Under the pieces are notes generated by a model. That model worked only from the letters and a program-made list of their open reading frames with translations, was not told the DNA's origin and did no database searches. Positions 38,850 through 50,132 of a stretch of 64,000 nt of DNA are shown here, piece by piece. The stretch is from Luteimonas suaedae. GTDB taxonomy: Bacteria; Pseudomonadota; Gammaproteobacteria; Xanthomonadales; Xanthomonadaceae. The stretch covers positions 868,001-932,000 of the forward strand of contig NZ_VSSP01000001.1 of NCBI RefSeq assembly GCF_008312895.1, in the 5' to 3' direction. Each line of letters starts with the position of its first letter. The stretch's first letter is position 1. The position numbers and the translations under genes are program-made.

Positions 38850-39965
38850 ATGCCCGTCCGATCCCCGCTGATCCTCTCCGCCCTCCGTCACGACATTCAC
38901 GCCGCGGCCGTCTGTTGGGGGCTCCGCAAGCAAGGGGCCGCGCCGGTCTGGATCGATTCCTGGGCCGATCCCGGCATGGCGCCGCTGTCGCTGCACTGCG
39001 ACGCCTCCGGGCTGCGGGCGAACGGGGGGCCGGCCGATCCCGGCGTCTCCAGCGTCTGGTTCCGTCGGCCGCGCGCCCCGGAATCGTTTCCGGGCACGCT
39101 GGAGGCGGACCTGCCGTTCCTGCGTAACGAATGGAGCCGCTTCGTCAACAACGTGCATGCCCTGGCGGGGGAATTTGGCGACCCGCTGTGGGTGAACGCC
39201 CCCCGGGCGGCGATCGACGCCGAGAACAAGATGGTGCAACTGCACGCCGCACGGCGCGCCGGCCTGCGCTTTCCCGCCACGCTGATGTCCTCGGACCCAA
39301 CGGAGATCAGGCACTTCGTCGGCCGCCACCGCCGCGTGGTCTACAAGCCGTTCCAGACCCACACCTGGCAGGACGCCGCAAGCGGGAAGATGTTCAGCAC
39401 CTATGCGCGCATCGTCGACGCGGAGATGCTGCGCGACGACGCCAGTCTCCGCCAGTGCCCCGGCATCTATCAGGCGGTGGTCCGCAAACGCCACGACGTG
39501 CGGGTGACGCTGATCGGCGACCGGGCCTTTCCGGTACGACTGGATACGCCGCCGCAGGAGGATTTCGTCGACTGGCGGATCGCCTCGCTCGCCGACACGA
39601 TGCGGGCCGGGCCCGTGGAACTGCCCGCCGGCATGCTGGAGGGACTGCAGCGGCTCATGCGCGAGCTCGGCATCGTGTTCGGCTGTGTCGATCTGGCGGT
39701 CGACGCAGCGGGCGATGCGCACTTCCTCGAGGTCAACCAGGCCGGCCAGTTCCTGTTCCTGGAGCAGGCGGTGCCGTCGATGCCGATGCTGCAGGCGATG
39801 TGCGCGCTACTGGCGCAAGGGCGCACCGACTACTCGCCGGAATCGATCGACGGCGTGAACTTCGCCGACTATCTCTCGAGCGACGAACACCAGCAATGGT
39901 GGGAACGCGTCGGCGGCGGGATCAAGGGCAAGGACGGAGCGATCCCCGGCGTCAGCGTGGAATGA
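38850..39965 (+). CDS. ATP-grasp peptide cyclase (graspetide maturase)
   Basis: A 371-residue ATP-grasp ligase of the MvdC/MvdD and RimK-like type. It activates Asp/Glu side chains of a precursor as acyl-phosphates and joins them to Thr/Ser hydroxyls (or Lys amines). The start is ATG 38850 (MPVRSPLILSALRHDIHAAA). Ligase landmarks are RRVVYKPFQTHTW (ATP-binding Lys166), YQAVVRKRHDVRVTLIGDRA (about 207-225), DFVDWR, FGCVDLAVDAAG (Asp281) and FLEVNQAGQFLFLEQ with Glu294 and Asn296 as metal ligands. These are the conserved positions of graspetide maturases. It lies downstream of the precursor on the same strand, and no second modification enzyme is present. Confidence 0.9.
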   Translation: MPVRSPLILSALRHDIHAAAVCWGLRKQGAAPVWIDSWADPGMAPLSLHCDASGLRANGGPADPGVSSVWFRRPRAPESFPGTLEADLPFLRNEWSRFVNNVHALAGEFGDPLWVNAPRAAIDAENKMVQLHAARRAGLRFPATLMSSDPTEIRHFVGRHRRVVYKPFQTHTWQDAASGKMFSTYARIVDAEMLRDDASLRQCPGIYQAVVRKRHDVRVTLIGDRAFPVRLDTPPQEDFVDWRIASLADTMRAGPVELPAGMLEGLQRLMRELGIVFGCVDLAVDAAGDAHFLEVNQAGQFLFLEQAVPSMPMLQAMCALLAQGRTDYSPESIDGVNFADYLSSDEHQQWWERVGGGIKGKDGAIPGVSVE

Positions 39966-39986
39966 CGGTTCTCGACACGCCGCAAT

Positions 39987-40196
39987 TCATTGTCGTACCG
40001 AACAATCGGGGAAGCTTGCCAGGTACCCCGCCAGCGGCGGCAATCCGATCCCGGCACGCAATTCATCGATGGCACCGCTCTCGTCCAGCGGCTGAGGCAC
40101 CCGCTCACCATCGATGCACGTGACCTGTGTGCCGTATCGCTGCTTGCCGGTCAGCTTCAGCATGACCCGATCGTACAGATAGCCGTACTGTCGAGG
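39987..40196 (-). pseudogene. Truncated remnant of a DUF6624-like gene
   Basis: The minus-strand frame gives YLYDRVMLKLTGKQRYGTQV, then DGERVPQPLDES and RAGIGLPPLAGYLASFP. From memory this matches the C-terminal end of DUF6624-type proteins (an RYGTQ motif and a G-L/M-x-P-L-x-x-Y ending). The N-terminal half is missing: upstream the frame runs directly into the pnp terminator at 40239. So this gene was cut at the pnp junction. Family assignment is from memory and moderate. Confidence 0.45.
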
Positions 40197-40238
40197 AAAC
40201 CGTTGCCCGGCAAAATGCCGTTGCACCGCACGCAAGGC

Positions 40239-40270
40239 CAAAAAAAAAGCGGGCCGAAGCCCGCTTTTTC
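40239..40270 (-). terminator. Rho-independent terminator of pnp
   Basis: On the minus strand GAAAAAGCGGGC, loop TTCG, GCCCGC and then about ten Ts follow the pnp stop by some 25 bases. The sequence is nearly the same as the terminator at 34471-34498. Confidence 0.92.
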
Positions 40271-40294
40271 AGCATGCACGACAGCGGCGGCGGA

Positions 40295-42403
40295 TCACTC
40301 CGCCGACACGCCCTCGCCTTCTTCGACGGCCTTCATCGACAGGCGGATGCGGCCCTGCTTGTCGACCTCCAGCACCTTGACCTTGACCACGTCGCCTTCC
40401 TTCAGCTTGTCGGAGACCTTCTCCACGCGCTCGCTGGAGATCTGCGAGACGTGCACCAGGCCGTCCTTGCCCGGCAGGATGGTGACGAACGCGCCGAAGT
40501 CCATGATCTTGACCACCTTGCCCTCGTAGATCCGGCCCGGCTCGACGTCCGAGGTGATCTGCTCGATCCGGTCCTTGGCGGCCTGCGCGGCGGCGGCATT
40601 CACCGAGGCGATGACGATGGTGCCGTCGTCCTGGATGTCGATCTGGGTGCCGGTTTCCTTGGTGATCGCCTGGATCGTGGAGCCGCCCTTGCCGATCACC
40701 TCGCGGATCTTGTCCGGGTGGATCTTCAGGGTCAGCAGGCGCGGCGCGTACTCGCTGAGCTCGCCACGCGGCTCGGTCAGCGCGTTGCTCATTTCCTTGA
40801 GGATGTGCTGGCGGCCCTGGTTGGCCTGAGCCAGCGCGACCTTCATGATCTCCTCGGTGATGCCCTGGATCTTGATGTCCATCTGCAGCGCCGAGATGCC
40901 CTTTGAAGTACCGGCCACCTTGAAGTCCATGTCGCCGAGGTGATCCTCGTCGCCGAGGATGTCGGACAGCACCACGAACTCGTCGCCTTCCTTCACCAAG
41001 CCCATGGCGATGCCCGCCACCGGCGCCTTGATCGGCACGCCGGCGTCCATCAGCGCCAGCGAGCTACCGCAGACCGAGGCCATCGAGGACGAGCCGTTCG
41101 ACTCGGTGATCTCCGAGACCACGCGGATGGTGTAGGGAAACTCCTCCATCGTCGGCATCACCGCCAGCACGCCGCGCTTGGCGAGGCGGCCGTGGCCGAT
41201 CTCGCGGCGCTTCGGGCCCATCATGCGGCCGGCTTCACCGACCGAATAGGGCGGGAAGTTGTAGTGGAACAGGAAGTGCTCCTTGTACTCGCCGCCGACT
41301 GCGTCGATCACCTGGCCGTCGCGCGCGGTGCCGAGCGTGGTGACAACGATCGCCTGGGTCTCGCCGCGGGTGAACAGGGACGAGCCGTGGGTGCGCGGCA
41401 GGATGCCGACCTTGCTGCTGATCGGGCGCACGGTGTCGAGCGCGCGGCCGTCGATGCGGACCTTGGTGCTGAGCACGGAACTGCGCAGGGTCTGGTATTC
41501 GAGCTCGCCGAATTCCTTGGACAGGTCGGCGGTATCCCAGCCGTTGGCGTCGATCTGCGGCGCCAGCGACTCGAGCACGTCCTTCTTCAGCGAGGCAATC
41601 GCGTCGCGGCGCTTCAGCTTGTCGCGGATCTGGAACGCCTGCTCCAGGCGGTCGCCGACCGCGGACTGCAGCGCCGCGACCATCGAGCCGTCGCGCGCCG
41701 GCGGCTGCCACTCCCACTTCGGCTTGCCGGCCTCGGCGACCAGCTCGTTGATGGCGTCGATCGCGACCTGCATCTGCTGGTGGCCGAACATCACCGCGCC
41801 GAGCATGACGTCCTCGGAGAGCTCCTTCGCTTCCGACTCGACCATGAGCACCGCGTCCTTCGTGCCGGCGACCACCAGCTCGAGCTCGCTGTCCTGCAGC
41901 TCGCTGGCGGTGGGATTGAGCAGGTACTGGCCGTCCTTGTAGCCGACCTTGGCGGCGCCGATCGGCCCCTGGAACGGGCAACCGGTCAAGGCCAGCGCCG
42001 CGGACGCGCCGATCAGTGCCGGGATGTCACCATCGACCTCCGGGTTGAGCGACATCACCGTGGCGACGATCTGCACCTCGTTGCGGAACTCGTCCGGGAA
42101 CAACGGGCGGATCGGACGGTCGATCAGGCGCGAGATCAGCGTCTCCTTCTCGGTGAGGCGACCTTCGCGCTTGAAGAAACCGCCCGGGATGCGGCCACCG
42201 GCGTAGAACTTCTCCTGGTAATCGACCGTCAGCGGGAAGAAGCTCTGCCCTTCACGCGCGGTCCTGGCGGCGACCGCCGCCACGAGCAGCGTGGTCCCGT
42301 CCATCGACACCATGACGGCGCCGCCTGCCTGGCGGGCGATCTCGCCGGTCTCGAGGGTCATGGTACGGCTGCCGTACTGGAAGCTCTTGGTAACTTTCGA
42401 CAC
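40295..42403 (-). CDS. pnp: Polyribonucleotide nucleotidyltransferase (PNPase)
   Basis: PNPase degrades RNA 3' to 5' with phosphate and is part of the degradosome. The 702-residue protein has two RNase-PH domains ([20 protein letters not shown] and [20 protein letters not shown] in the first; [20 protein letters not shown] and [20 protein letters not shown] in the second). A KH domain follows ([20 protein letters not shown]), then an S1 domain ([20 protein letters not shown]). Length and motifs are normal, so the gene is intact despite the extra 3' copy 5.8 kb away. It follows rpsO in the usual order, although a terminator lies between them. Confidence 0.97.
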   Translation of the reverse strand: MSKVTKSFQYGSRTMTLETGEIARQAGGAVMVSMDGTTLLVAAVAARTAREGQSFFPLTVDYQEKFYAGGRIPGGFFKREGRLTEKETLISRLIDRPIRPLFPDEFRNEVQIVATVMSLNPEVDGDIPALIGASAALALTGCPFQGPIGAAKVGYKDGQYLLNPTASELQDSELELVVAGTKDAVLMVESEAKELSEDVMLGAVMFGHQQMQVAIDAINELVAEAGKPKWEWQPPARDGSMVAALQSAVGDRLEQAFQIRDKLKRRDAIASLKKDVLESLAPQIDANGWDTADLSKEFGELEYQTLRSSVLSTKVRIDGRALDTVRPISSKVGILPRTHGSSLFTRGETQAIVVTTLGTARDGQVIDAVGGEYKEHFLFHYNFPPYSVGEAGRMMGPKRREIGHGRLAKRGVLAVMPTMEEFPYTIRVVSEITESNGSSSMASVCGSSLALMDAGVPIKAPVAGIAMGLVKEGDEFVVLSDILGDEDHLGDMDFKVAGTSKGISALQMDIKIQGITEEIMKVALAQANQGRQHILKEMSNALTEPRGELSEYAPRLLTLKIHPDKIREVIGKGGSTIQAITKETGTQIDIQDDGTIVIASVNAAAAQAAKDRIEQITSDVEPGRIYEGKVVKIMDFGAFVTILPGKDGLVHVSQISSERVEKVSDKLKEGDVVKVKVLEVDKQGRIRLSMKAVEEGEGVSAE

Positions 42404-42624
42404 GTTGGGTTTCCTTGGATCTCTTTCGATGAACCGGCCGGAGCCCCTGCCCCGGTCGGGTGGCCGCTACTAGGGCGGCGCGGGAGGATGGACATCGATG
42501 AAGGCGGACCTCGTGCCTTTCTCCATCGCCGCCTTCACCGGGCATGCCCGGAGCGACGGAAGCGGCCCGGGTCCGGCCCGTACCGCGCGCGAACCTTCCT
42601 GGATCGCGGTTGCCGGCGGACCGG

Positions 42625-42659
42625 CAAAAACAAAACCGCGGCGCATCGCTGCGCCGCGG
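42625..42659 (-). terminator. Rho-independent terminator of rpsO
   Basis: On the minus strand CCGCGGCGCA, loop GCGA, TGCGCCGCGG then TTTTGTTTTT. It begins about 12 bases after the rpsO stop, so pnp is read partly by read-through or from its own promoter in 42404-42624. Confidence 0.92.
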
Positions 42660-42670
42660 CATGGATTCGG

Positions 42671-42931
42671 TCAGCGGCGCAGACCGAGCTTTCCGATCAG
42701 GGCCTTGTAGCGCTCGGCATCCTTGCGGTGCAGGTAGTCGAGCAGGCTGCGGCGCTGGTTGACCATCTGCAGGAGGCCGCGCCGGCTGTGATGATCCTTC
42801 TTGTGCGTCTTGAAGTGCTCGGTGAGGTGCGCGATGCGTGCGGTCAGCAGCGCGACCTGGACCTCCGGGGAACCGGTGTCGTTGTCGCCGCGCTTGTGCT
42901 GGCTGATGATTTCATTGGTGTCGATGGACAT
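42671..42931 (-). CDS. rpsO: Small ribosomal subunit protein S15 (uS15)
   Basis: An 86-residue primary 16S rRNA-binding protein with no insertions. The start ATG 42931 gives [20 protein letters not shown]. The rRNA-binding signature is present: [20 protein letters not shown] and then [20 protein letters not shown]. It stands between truB (upstream) and pnp (downstream), the conserved order. In E. coli S15 represses its own translation by binding its leader; the region 42932-43086 upstream might do likewise, but I did not model it. Confidence 0.97.
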   Translation of the reverse strand: MSIDTNEIISQHKRGDNDTGSPEVQVALLTARIAHLTEHFKTHKKDHHSRRGLLQMVNQRRSLLDYLHRKDAERYKALIGKLGLRR

Positions 42932-43086
42932 ATGTCGCCTCTGTGATGCGCGGCCTGCAGGAACGGCGCACCGTGCCGATTGGCACGGGCGAAGCACCGC
43001 ATGGCCCGCCGCTTGCTGGAATGAATGCGTGAAATGCTTGAGAAAAGCCGCAAAATTGTAACCTCTGGCCGCCCTTGCGACAAGGC

Positions 43087-44046
43087 TCAGTGCGGCCCCG
43101 GCGGCTGGCTGCAGGCCCAGGCGAACAGCCGCTGCGGGCGCAGCTGCCCCGCCTCGTCGACCTGGCCGAGCCCGAGGGCGCGCCCGCCGCGATCGAAGGC
43201 CGCCACCGCGCCGCGCGCCGTGAATCCTCCAGCCACCCCCTGGCCGTACGCGAGCCGCCGGGCCTGCTCCTCGTTCAGGACCACCACCGGCCAGGCGCTC
43301 ATGCCGGCCTCGATCGGCAGCAGGCAGGCATCGAGGCAATGGCGGCCGCGTTCGGCCAGCGCCTGCAGCGCTTCCAGGGTCCACAGCCGCGGCTCCCTGA
43401 ACGGGTCCACCCAGAGCCGCCGCAGTTCGGCGACGTGGGCGCCGCAACCCAGCGCCTCGCCGAGGTCGCGCACCAGGCTGCGCACGTAGGTCCCCGACCC
43501 GCACTCCACATGCAGCCGCAGCAGCGGCTCGCCGCGGTCGAGCAGGTCCGCCGCGGACTGCAGCCGGAAGGCGTGGACGTCGACTTGACGTGGCTCGACC
43601 TCGATCGTCTCCCCGCGCCGCGCCTTGGCGTACAGCGGCTCGCCGCCGCGCTTGAGCGCCGAATACACCGGCGGACGCTGCAGGATCCGGCCGGTCAGGG
43701 CGGTCAGTGCCGCGTCGAGGCTGGGAATGTCCAGCAGCGGCACCGGCCGTTCACGCAGCGGCTGCCCTTCGGCGTCGTCGGTGTCGGTCACGATGCCCAG
43801 CCTGGCCACGGTGTCGTAGGCCTTGCGCGCGCCGAGCAGTCCGCCGGCGATCTTGGTCGCCTCGCCGAAGCACACCGGCAGCAGGCCGGTCGCCAACGGA
43901 TCGAGGCTGCCGGTGTGACCGGCCTTCTCCGCCTGGAACAGGTGGCGGACGCGCTGCAACGCCTGGTTCGAACTCAGCCCGCGTGGCTTGTCGAGCAGCA
44001 GGATGCCGTCGAGCTTGCGAAAGCGTGTGCGTGGCCGACGGGTCAT
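43087..44046 (-). CDS. truB: tRNA pseudouridine-55 synthase
   Basis: TruB converts U55 of the T-loop to pseudouridine in nearly all tRNAs. The 319-residue protein has [20 protein letters not shown], the catalytic Asp49 in [20 protein letters not shown], the [18 protein letters not shown] motif, [18 protein letters not shown] and [22 protein letters not shown]-terminal PUA-like part follows. It sits between rbfA and rpsO with a 230-base repeat-bearing gap on the rbfA side. Confidence 0.96.
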   Translation of the reverse strand: MTRRPRTRFRKLDGILLLDKPRGLSSNQALQRVRHLFQAEKAGHTGSLDPLATGLLPVCFGEATKIAGGLLGARKAYDTVARLGIVTDTDDAEGQPLRERPVPLLDIPSLDAALTALTGRILQRPPVYSALKRGGEPLYAKARRGETIEVEPRQVDVHAFRLQSAADLLDRGEPLLRLHVECGSGTYVRSLVRDLGEALGCGAHVAELRRLWVDPFREPRLWTLEALQALAERGRHCLDACLLPIEAGMSAWPVVVLNEEQARRLAYGQGVAGGFTARGAVAAFDRGGRALGLGQVDEAGQLRPQRLFAWACSQPPGPH

Positions 44047-44120
44047 CTATTCATTGTAGTGGGCGGGACTCGGGACCCGGGACAGGGAATGGGACCGCGG
44101 ACTGGGAAGCCTCATGTTCG

Positions 44121-44192
44121 ATCACCCCGGCGAAGGCCGGGATCCAGCTTCACGTGCCCGAAAGGCTGGATCCCGGCTTTCGCCGAGATGAC
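44121..44192. repeat. Inverted repeat of the ATCCCCGC...GGATCCAG family
   Basis: Arms ATCACCCCGGCGAAGGCCGG+GATCCAG (44121-44147) and CTGGATCCCGGCTTTCGCCG+AGATGAC (44166-44192), imperfect. The same layout, with other inner bases, occurs at 53335-53416. It lies in the rbfA-truB gap. Confidence 0.8.
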
Positions 44193-44278
44193 GGTGCGGG
44201 GCATTTCAGCTGCCGACTGCCGACTCTCGGGCCGGATATCGAACGCCGCCCGCCAGCCGTCATTGCCGGCTATCGGCC

Positions 44279-44635
44279 TCAGGACGCGTTCCCGCCGTGG
44301 TCATCGCGCAGCAGGTTGTCGATGCGCTCGCCACGGTCGACCGAATCGTCGTAATGGAAATGCAGTTCCGGCACGTGGCGCAGGTTCACCGCGCGTGCCA
44401 GCCGGAAGCGGATCTCGCCGGCAACCGCGCGCAGGCCCTTTACCGCCTCGCCGGAACGCTCCGCCTGCAGCGCGGTGACGAAGACCTTGGCGTGTGCCAG
44501 GTCGCGGGTCACCTCCACGTCGGACACGCTGACCGACGGCAGCCCATGCTCCTGCACCGCCGCGCGCACCAGCGCACCCAGCTCGCGGCGGAGCTGTGCG
44601 GAAACGCGGTCGGTGCGGGTGAATGACTTCGTCAT
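44279..44635 (-). CDS. rbfA: 30S ribosome-binding factor A
   Basis: RbfA assists late 30S maturation at the 5' end of 16S rRNA and is important in the cold. Start ATG 44635 (MTKSFTRTDRVSAQLRRELG) gives 118 residues. The KH-like fold shows VSVSDVEVTRDLAHAKVFVT, RFRLARAVNLRHVPELHFHY and the ending DDSVDRGERIDNLL. The frame is open into the repeat upstream (SNHQSRITNHQ), but that part is repeat sequence and not native protein. It lies between infB and truB. Confidence 0.95.
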   Translation of the reverse strand: MTKSFTRTDRVSAQLRRELGALVRAAVQEHGLPSVSVSDVEVTRDLAHAKVFVTALQAERSGEAVKGLRAVAGEIRFRLARAVNLRHVPELHFHYDDSVDRGERIDNLLRDDHGGNAS

Positions 44636-44641
44636 TTTTTG

Positions 44642-44757
44642 GTGATTCGTGATTCGTGATTGGTGATTCGATAACGGCAACGGCTAAGGTGCGGACGACT
44701 CGGGAGGCGCGCCGCGAACCGCTCTTGCGAATCACGAATCACCAATCCCGAATCACG
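44642..44757. repeat. GTGATTCG tandem/inverted repeat element, copy 1
   Basis: Tandem units GTGATTCGTGATTCGTGATT at 44642-44670 face inverted units (GCGAATCACGAATCACC) at 44727-44757. The element occupies the whole infB-rbfA gap and ends seven bases from the infB stop and six from the rbfA start. It recurs at 60841 and 63016. Confidence 0.85.
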
Positions 44758-44764
44758 CGGACCC

Positions 44765-47365
<2,601 letters not shown>

Positions 47366-47505
47366 TCGGGTTCCGGTTCCTTGGGCGTCGGCGAAGTCGC
47401 CGCGCTGTGGATTGAGCCAATTGTACCGTTTGCGGGCGGACGCTTCGGGCCGGGGGCCAGGAGGCGTCGTCGGCCTCCGGCGCTCAACCCGCGTTTAACG
47501 CCACC

Positions 47506-49017
47506 TCAGGCCTCCCGCTCGAGGCGGGCGATCTCCTCGGCGCGAGCGGCGAGGATCAAGGCGGCCGCGCGCTCCTCGTCGATCCCCTCGACGCCGAGCT
47601 CCATCAGTTCGTCGGTGCCCAGATCGGACAGGTCCTCGCTGCTGCGCACGCCGTGCGACGCCAGTGCATAGGCGGTGGTGTCGTCCATGCCTTCCAGCGC
47701 CAGCAGGTCCTCGGCCGGCGCGTTCTCGTCGAGCTCCTCCTCGACCGCGAGGGCGTCGTTGAGCAGGGCGTCGCGGGCGCGGGCGCGCAGTTCCTCGACG
47801 ATATCCTCGTCGAAACCCTCCACCGCCAGCAGCTCGCCGACCGGCACGTAGGCGATCTCCTCGACCGTGCTGAAGCCTTCCGACACCAGGATGCCGGCGA
47901 TTTCCTCGTCGACTTCGAGCTTCTCCTGGAACAGCTCGCGCGCGGCGATCTGCTCGGCCTCGGACTTCGCGGTCACCTGGTCCTGGGTCATCACGTTCAG
48001 CTGCCAACCGGTCATGCGGCTGGCCAGGCGCACGTTCTGGCCGCCCTTGCCGATCGCCTTGGCCAGCAGCTCCTCGGCCACCGCCAGGTCCATCGAGTGC
48101 TTCTCCTCGTCGACGATGATCGACTGCACTTCGGCCGGCGCCATCGCGTTGATAACGAACTGCGCGGGGTTGTCCGACCACAGCACGATATCGACGCGCT
48201 CGCCGTTGAGCTCGTTCGACACCGCCTGCACGCGCGAGCCGCGCATGCCGATGCAGGCGCCGATCGGATCGGTGCGGTTGTCGTAGGCCACCACCGCGAT
48301 CTTGGCGCGATCGCCCGGGTCGCGCGCGCAGGCCTTGATCTCGACCAGGCCCTGGCCGACTTCCGGCACCTCGAGCTTGAACAGTTCCATCATGAATTCG
48401 GGCGCGGCACGGCTGATGAACAGCTGCGGGCCGCGCGGCTCGCTGCGCACGTCGTAGAGGTAGCCGCGGATGCGGTCGCCGGCGCGGACCACGTCGCGCG
48501 GGATCGCCTTGTCCTTGGGAATGAACGCTTCCGCGTTCCCGCCCAGGTCGACATAGACGCTGCCGCGTTCGACGCGCTTGACGATGCCGGTGACCAGCTC
48601 GCCCACGCGATCCTTCCAGGCGTCGACCACCTGCGCGCGCTCGGCCTCGCGCACGCGCTGCACGATCACCTGCTTGGCGGCCTGCGCGGCGATGCGTCCG
48701 AACTCGGCGTTCTCGATCGGCTCTTCGATGTAGTCGCCGACCTCCACGCCCTCGGCCTCGTCGACCGCATCCATCAGCCGGATCTGGCGATGCGGCGACT
48801 CCATCACCACGTCGTCGGCCACGACCTCCCAGCGGCGGAAGGTCTGGTAGCTGCCGTCCTTCGGGTCGATCGCGACGCGCGTGATCACGTCCTCGTCGTG
48901 GTAGCGCTTCTTGGCGGCGGTGGCCAATGCTGCCTCCATCGCCTCGAGGATCACCGATTCCGGGACGCCCTTCTCGTTGGCGACCGCGTCGACGACCATC
49001 AACAGTTCCTTGCTCAT
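47506..49017 (-). CDS. nusA: Transcription elongation/termination factor NusA
   Basis: NusA binds RNA polymerase and affects pausing, termination and antitermination. ATG 49017 (MSKELLMVVDAVANEKGVPE) gives 503 residues. In order: the N-terminal polymerase-binding domain (about 1-125), S1 (GELVTGIVKRVERGSVYVDL near 135), KH1 (GDRAKIAVVAYDNRTDPIGA and CIGMRGSRVQAVSNELNGER) and KH2 (AIGKGGQNVRLASRMTGW). Two acidic helix-hairpin-helix repeats end the protein (LVSEGFSTVEEIAYVP, ALASHGVRSSEDLSDLG), as in gammaproteobacteria. It is 7 bases downstream of rimP. Confidence 0.96.
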   Translation of the reverse strand: MSKELLMVVDAVANEKGVPESVILEAMEAALATAAKKRYHDEDVITRVAIDPKDGSYQTFRRWEVVADDVVMESPHRQIRLMDAVDEAEGVEVGDYIEEPIENAEFGRIAAQAAKQVIVQRVREAERAQVVDAWKDRVGELVTGIVKRVERGSVYVDLGGNAEAFIPKDKAIPRDVVRAGDRIRGYLYDVRSEPRGPQLFISRAAPEFMMELFKLEVPEVGQGLVEIKACARDPGDRAKIAVVAYDNRTDPIGACIGMRGSRVQAVSNELNGERVDIVLWSDNPAQFVINAMAPAEVQSIIVDEEKHSMDLAVAEELLAKAIGKGGQNVRLASRMTGWQLNVMTQDQVTAKSEAEQIAARELFQEKLEVDEEIAGILVSEGFSTVEEIAYVPVGELLAVEGFDEDIVEELRARARDALLNDALAVEEELDENAPAEDLLALEGMDDTTAYALASHGVRSSEDLSDLGTDELMELGVEGIDEERAAALILAARAEEIARLEREA

Positions 49018-49024
49018 TTCTGGA

Positions 49025-49660
49025 TCACTCCGAACTCGACGGCCCATCGGCCGTACGCTTGTTGGCTTGTGGTGGCTTCACCTGCTTGTCGGAACGCGAA
49101 TCGCGCCCCGACGGCTTCTTCTGCTTGCCCGGGCGGGCGTCGCGACCGGAACGGTCTTTCGCCGGCGCGAGGCCGAGCGCAGACCAGTCCGGGACCAGCC
49201 GCGCCTTGTCGATGTTGTCGAACGCCACCGTCAACGGCTGGCCGTCGACCTCGAAGGCGATCGTGTCGCCCTCGACCCCGGCGATCCGGCCCTGCAGCCG
49301 GCGGCGCCCGTCCTGCGGCAGCCTCAGCCCGACCTTCGTGGTCTGTCCGGCGAAACGCGCGAACTGCTCCGGCGTGAACAGCGGCCGGTCGATGCCCGGC
49401 GACGACACCTCCAGGGTGTAGTGCCCGCTGATTGGATCTTCGACGTCCATCTGCGCCGACACCTCGCGGCTGACGGCCTCGCAATCCTCGATCGTCACGC
49501 CCTGCCCTTCAGCCTCGGGATCGGCGCCGGGCCGGTCGATGTACAGGCGCAGCACGGCGCTGCCCGGCGTCGGCAGGTACTCCGCGCCCAGCAATTCCAG
49601 CCCCAACGCTTCGACCGTCGGCGCCAGCAGTTCCACGATTGTCGTCGCTTTGTCCGCCAT
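49025..49660 (-). CDS. rimP: Ribosome maturation factor RimP with basic tail
   Basis: RimP helps 30S assembly, binding S12 among others. Start ATG 49660 ([20 protein letters not shown]) gives 211 residues against about 150 for most family members. The core is normal ([20 protein letters not shown], then [20 protein letters not shown] and [20 protein letters not shown]). The last 50 or so residues are a Lys/Arg/Ser/Gly-rich tail ([20 protein letters not shown]) with no predicted fold, perhaps an rRNA-binding extension. It begins the rimP-nusA-infB unit. Confidence 0.93.
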   Translation of the reverse strand: MADKATTIVELLAPTVEALGLELLGAEYLPTPGSAVLRLYIDRPGADPEAEGQGVTIEDCEAVSREVSAQMDVEDPISGHYTLEVSSPGIDRPLFTPEQFARFAGQTTKVGLRLPQDGRRRLQGRIAGVEGDTIAFEVDGQPLTVAFDNIDKARLVPDWSALGLAPAKDRSGRDARPGKQKKPSGRDSRSDKQVKPPQANKRTADGPSSSE

Positions 49661-49720
49661 CTCTTCCCGTGAAGCGGCGATGCACCGGTGTGCAGATCCG
49701 CCAAGAACTCGTAAAACAAA

Positions 49721-49743
49721 CAAGGGGCCCAACGGGCCCCTTG
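49721..49743 (-). terminator. Terminator between tRNA-fMet and rimP
   Basis: CAAGGGGCCC-AAC-GGGCCCCTTG, a 10-bp perfect stem. On the minus strand it is followed by TTTGTTTTAC. It is the second of two hairpins separating the tRNA from rimP and may act as an attenuator of the operon. Confidence 0.8.
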
Positions 49744-49817
49744 TCCGATACCACTGGATTTCGGCACCGGTACGCGAGCAGTACGCGTTCCGGCTCAGCC
49801 CGATTCGCGGCCGGGAA

Positions 49818-49844
49818 ACAAAAAAGCCTCCAGGAGAGGCTTTT
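49818..49844 (-). terminator. Terminator directly after tRNA-fMet
   Basis: GCCTC-TCCTG-GAGGC then TTTTTTGTTT on the minus strand, about 20 bases past the tRNA 3' end. An opposite TTTT tract also suits plus-strand stops. Confidence 0.8.
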
Positions 49845-49861
49845 CGTCGACCGCGAAAAGC

Positions 49862-49938
49862 TGGTAGCGGGGGCAGGATTTGAACCTGCGACCTTCGGGT
49901 TATGAGCCCGACGAGCTGCCAGACTGCTCCACCCCGCA
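49862..49938 (-). tRNA. metY: Initiator tRNA-fMet (CAT)
   Basis: A 77-nt cloverleaf on the minus strand with encoded CCA. The anticodon arm GGGCTCATAACCC has the three G:C pairs diagnostic of initiator tRNA. The T-arm is GCAGGTTCAAATCCTGC. The acceptor stem pairs GCGGGG with CCCCGC from position 2, while positions 1 and 72 (T and T) do not pair, also an initiator mark, although E. coli has C and A. It precedes rimP-nusA-infB as in enterobacterial metY operons. Confidence 0.95.
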
Positions 49939-50132
49939 GCAGATTCGCAATTATGGGGAACCGGACGGTTCATTGCAAGCCCGGCCGCACTCCGATCCCG
50001 GTGCGGCTGTCCGCCGGATGAACCTCGCGACCGTGTCGGGCGCGGCCTCCGTGGTCGGGGCTGAAGCCCCTCCTACAGCAGCGTCGTTTCCCCTGTAGGA
50101 GGGGCTTCAGCCCCGACCCGGGAGGCAGATCG
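49939..50132. other. Gap between nuoN and tRNA-fMet
   Basis: It holds the inverted repeat at 50053-50118. No gene is seen. The tRNA promoter should lie at about 49950-50050, but no clear hexamers were picked out. Confidence 0.5.
50053..50118. repeat. GTAGGAG-family inverted repeat at the end of the nuo operon
   Basis: Perfect 26-bp arms at 50053-50078 and 50093-50118, across only 14 bases, each with inner GGGGCTGAAGCCCC or its complement. It lies 14 bases past the nuoN stop and may serve as the operon's end hairpin. Confidence 0.88.

Noticed and set aside
39987-40241. Intact 84-codon gene next to pnp
   Set aside because: The only start is a TTG inside the terminator A/T-tract and the product aligns, from memory, to the C-terminal part of a larger family; called a remnant instead.
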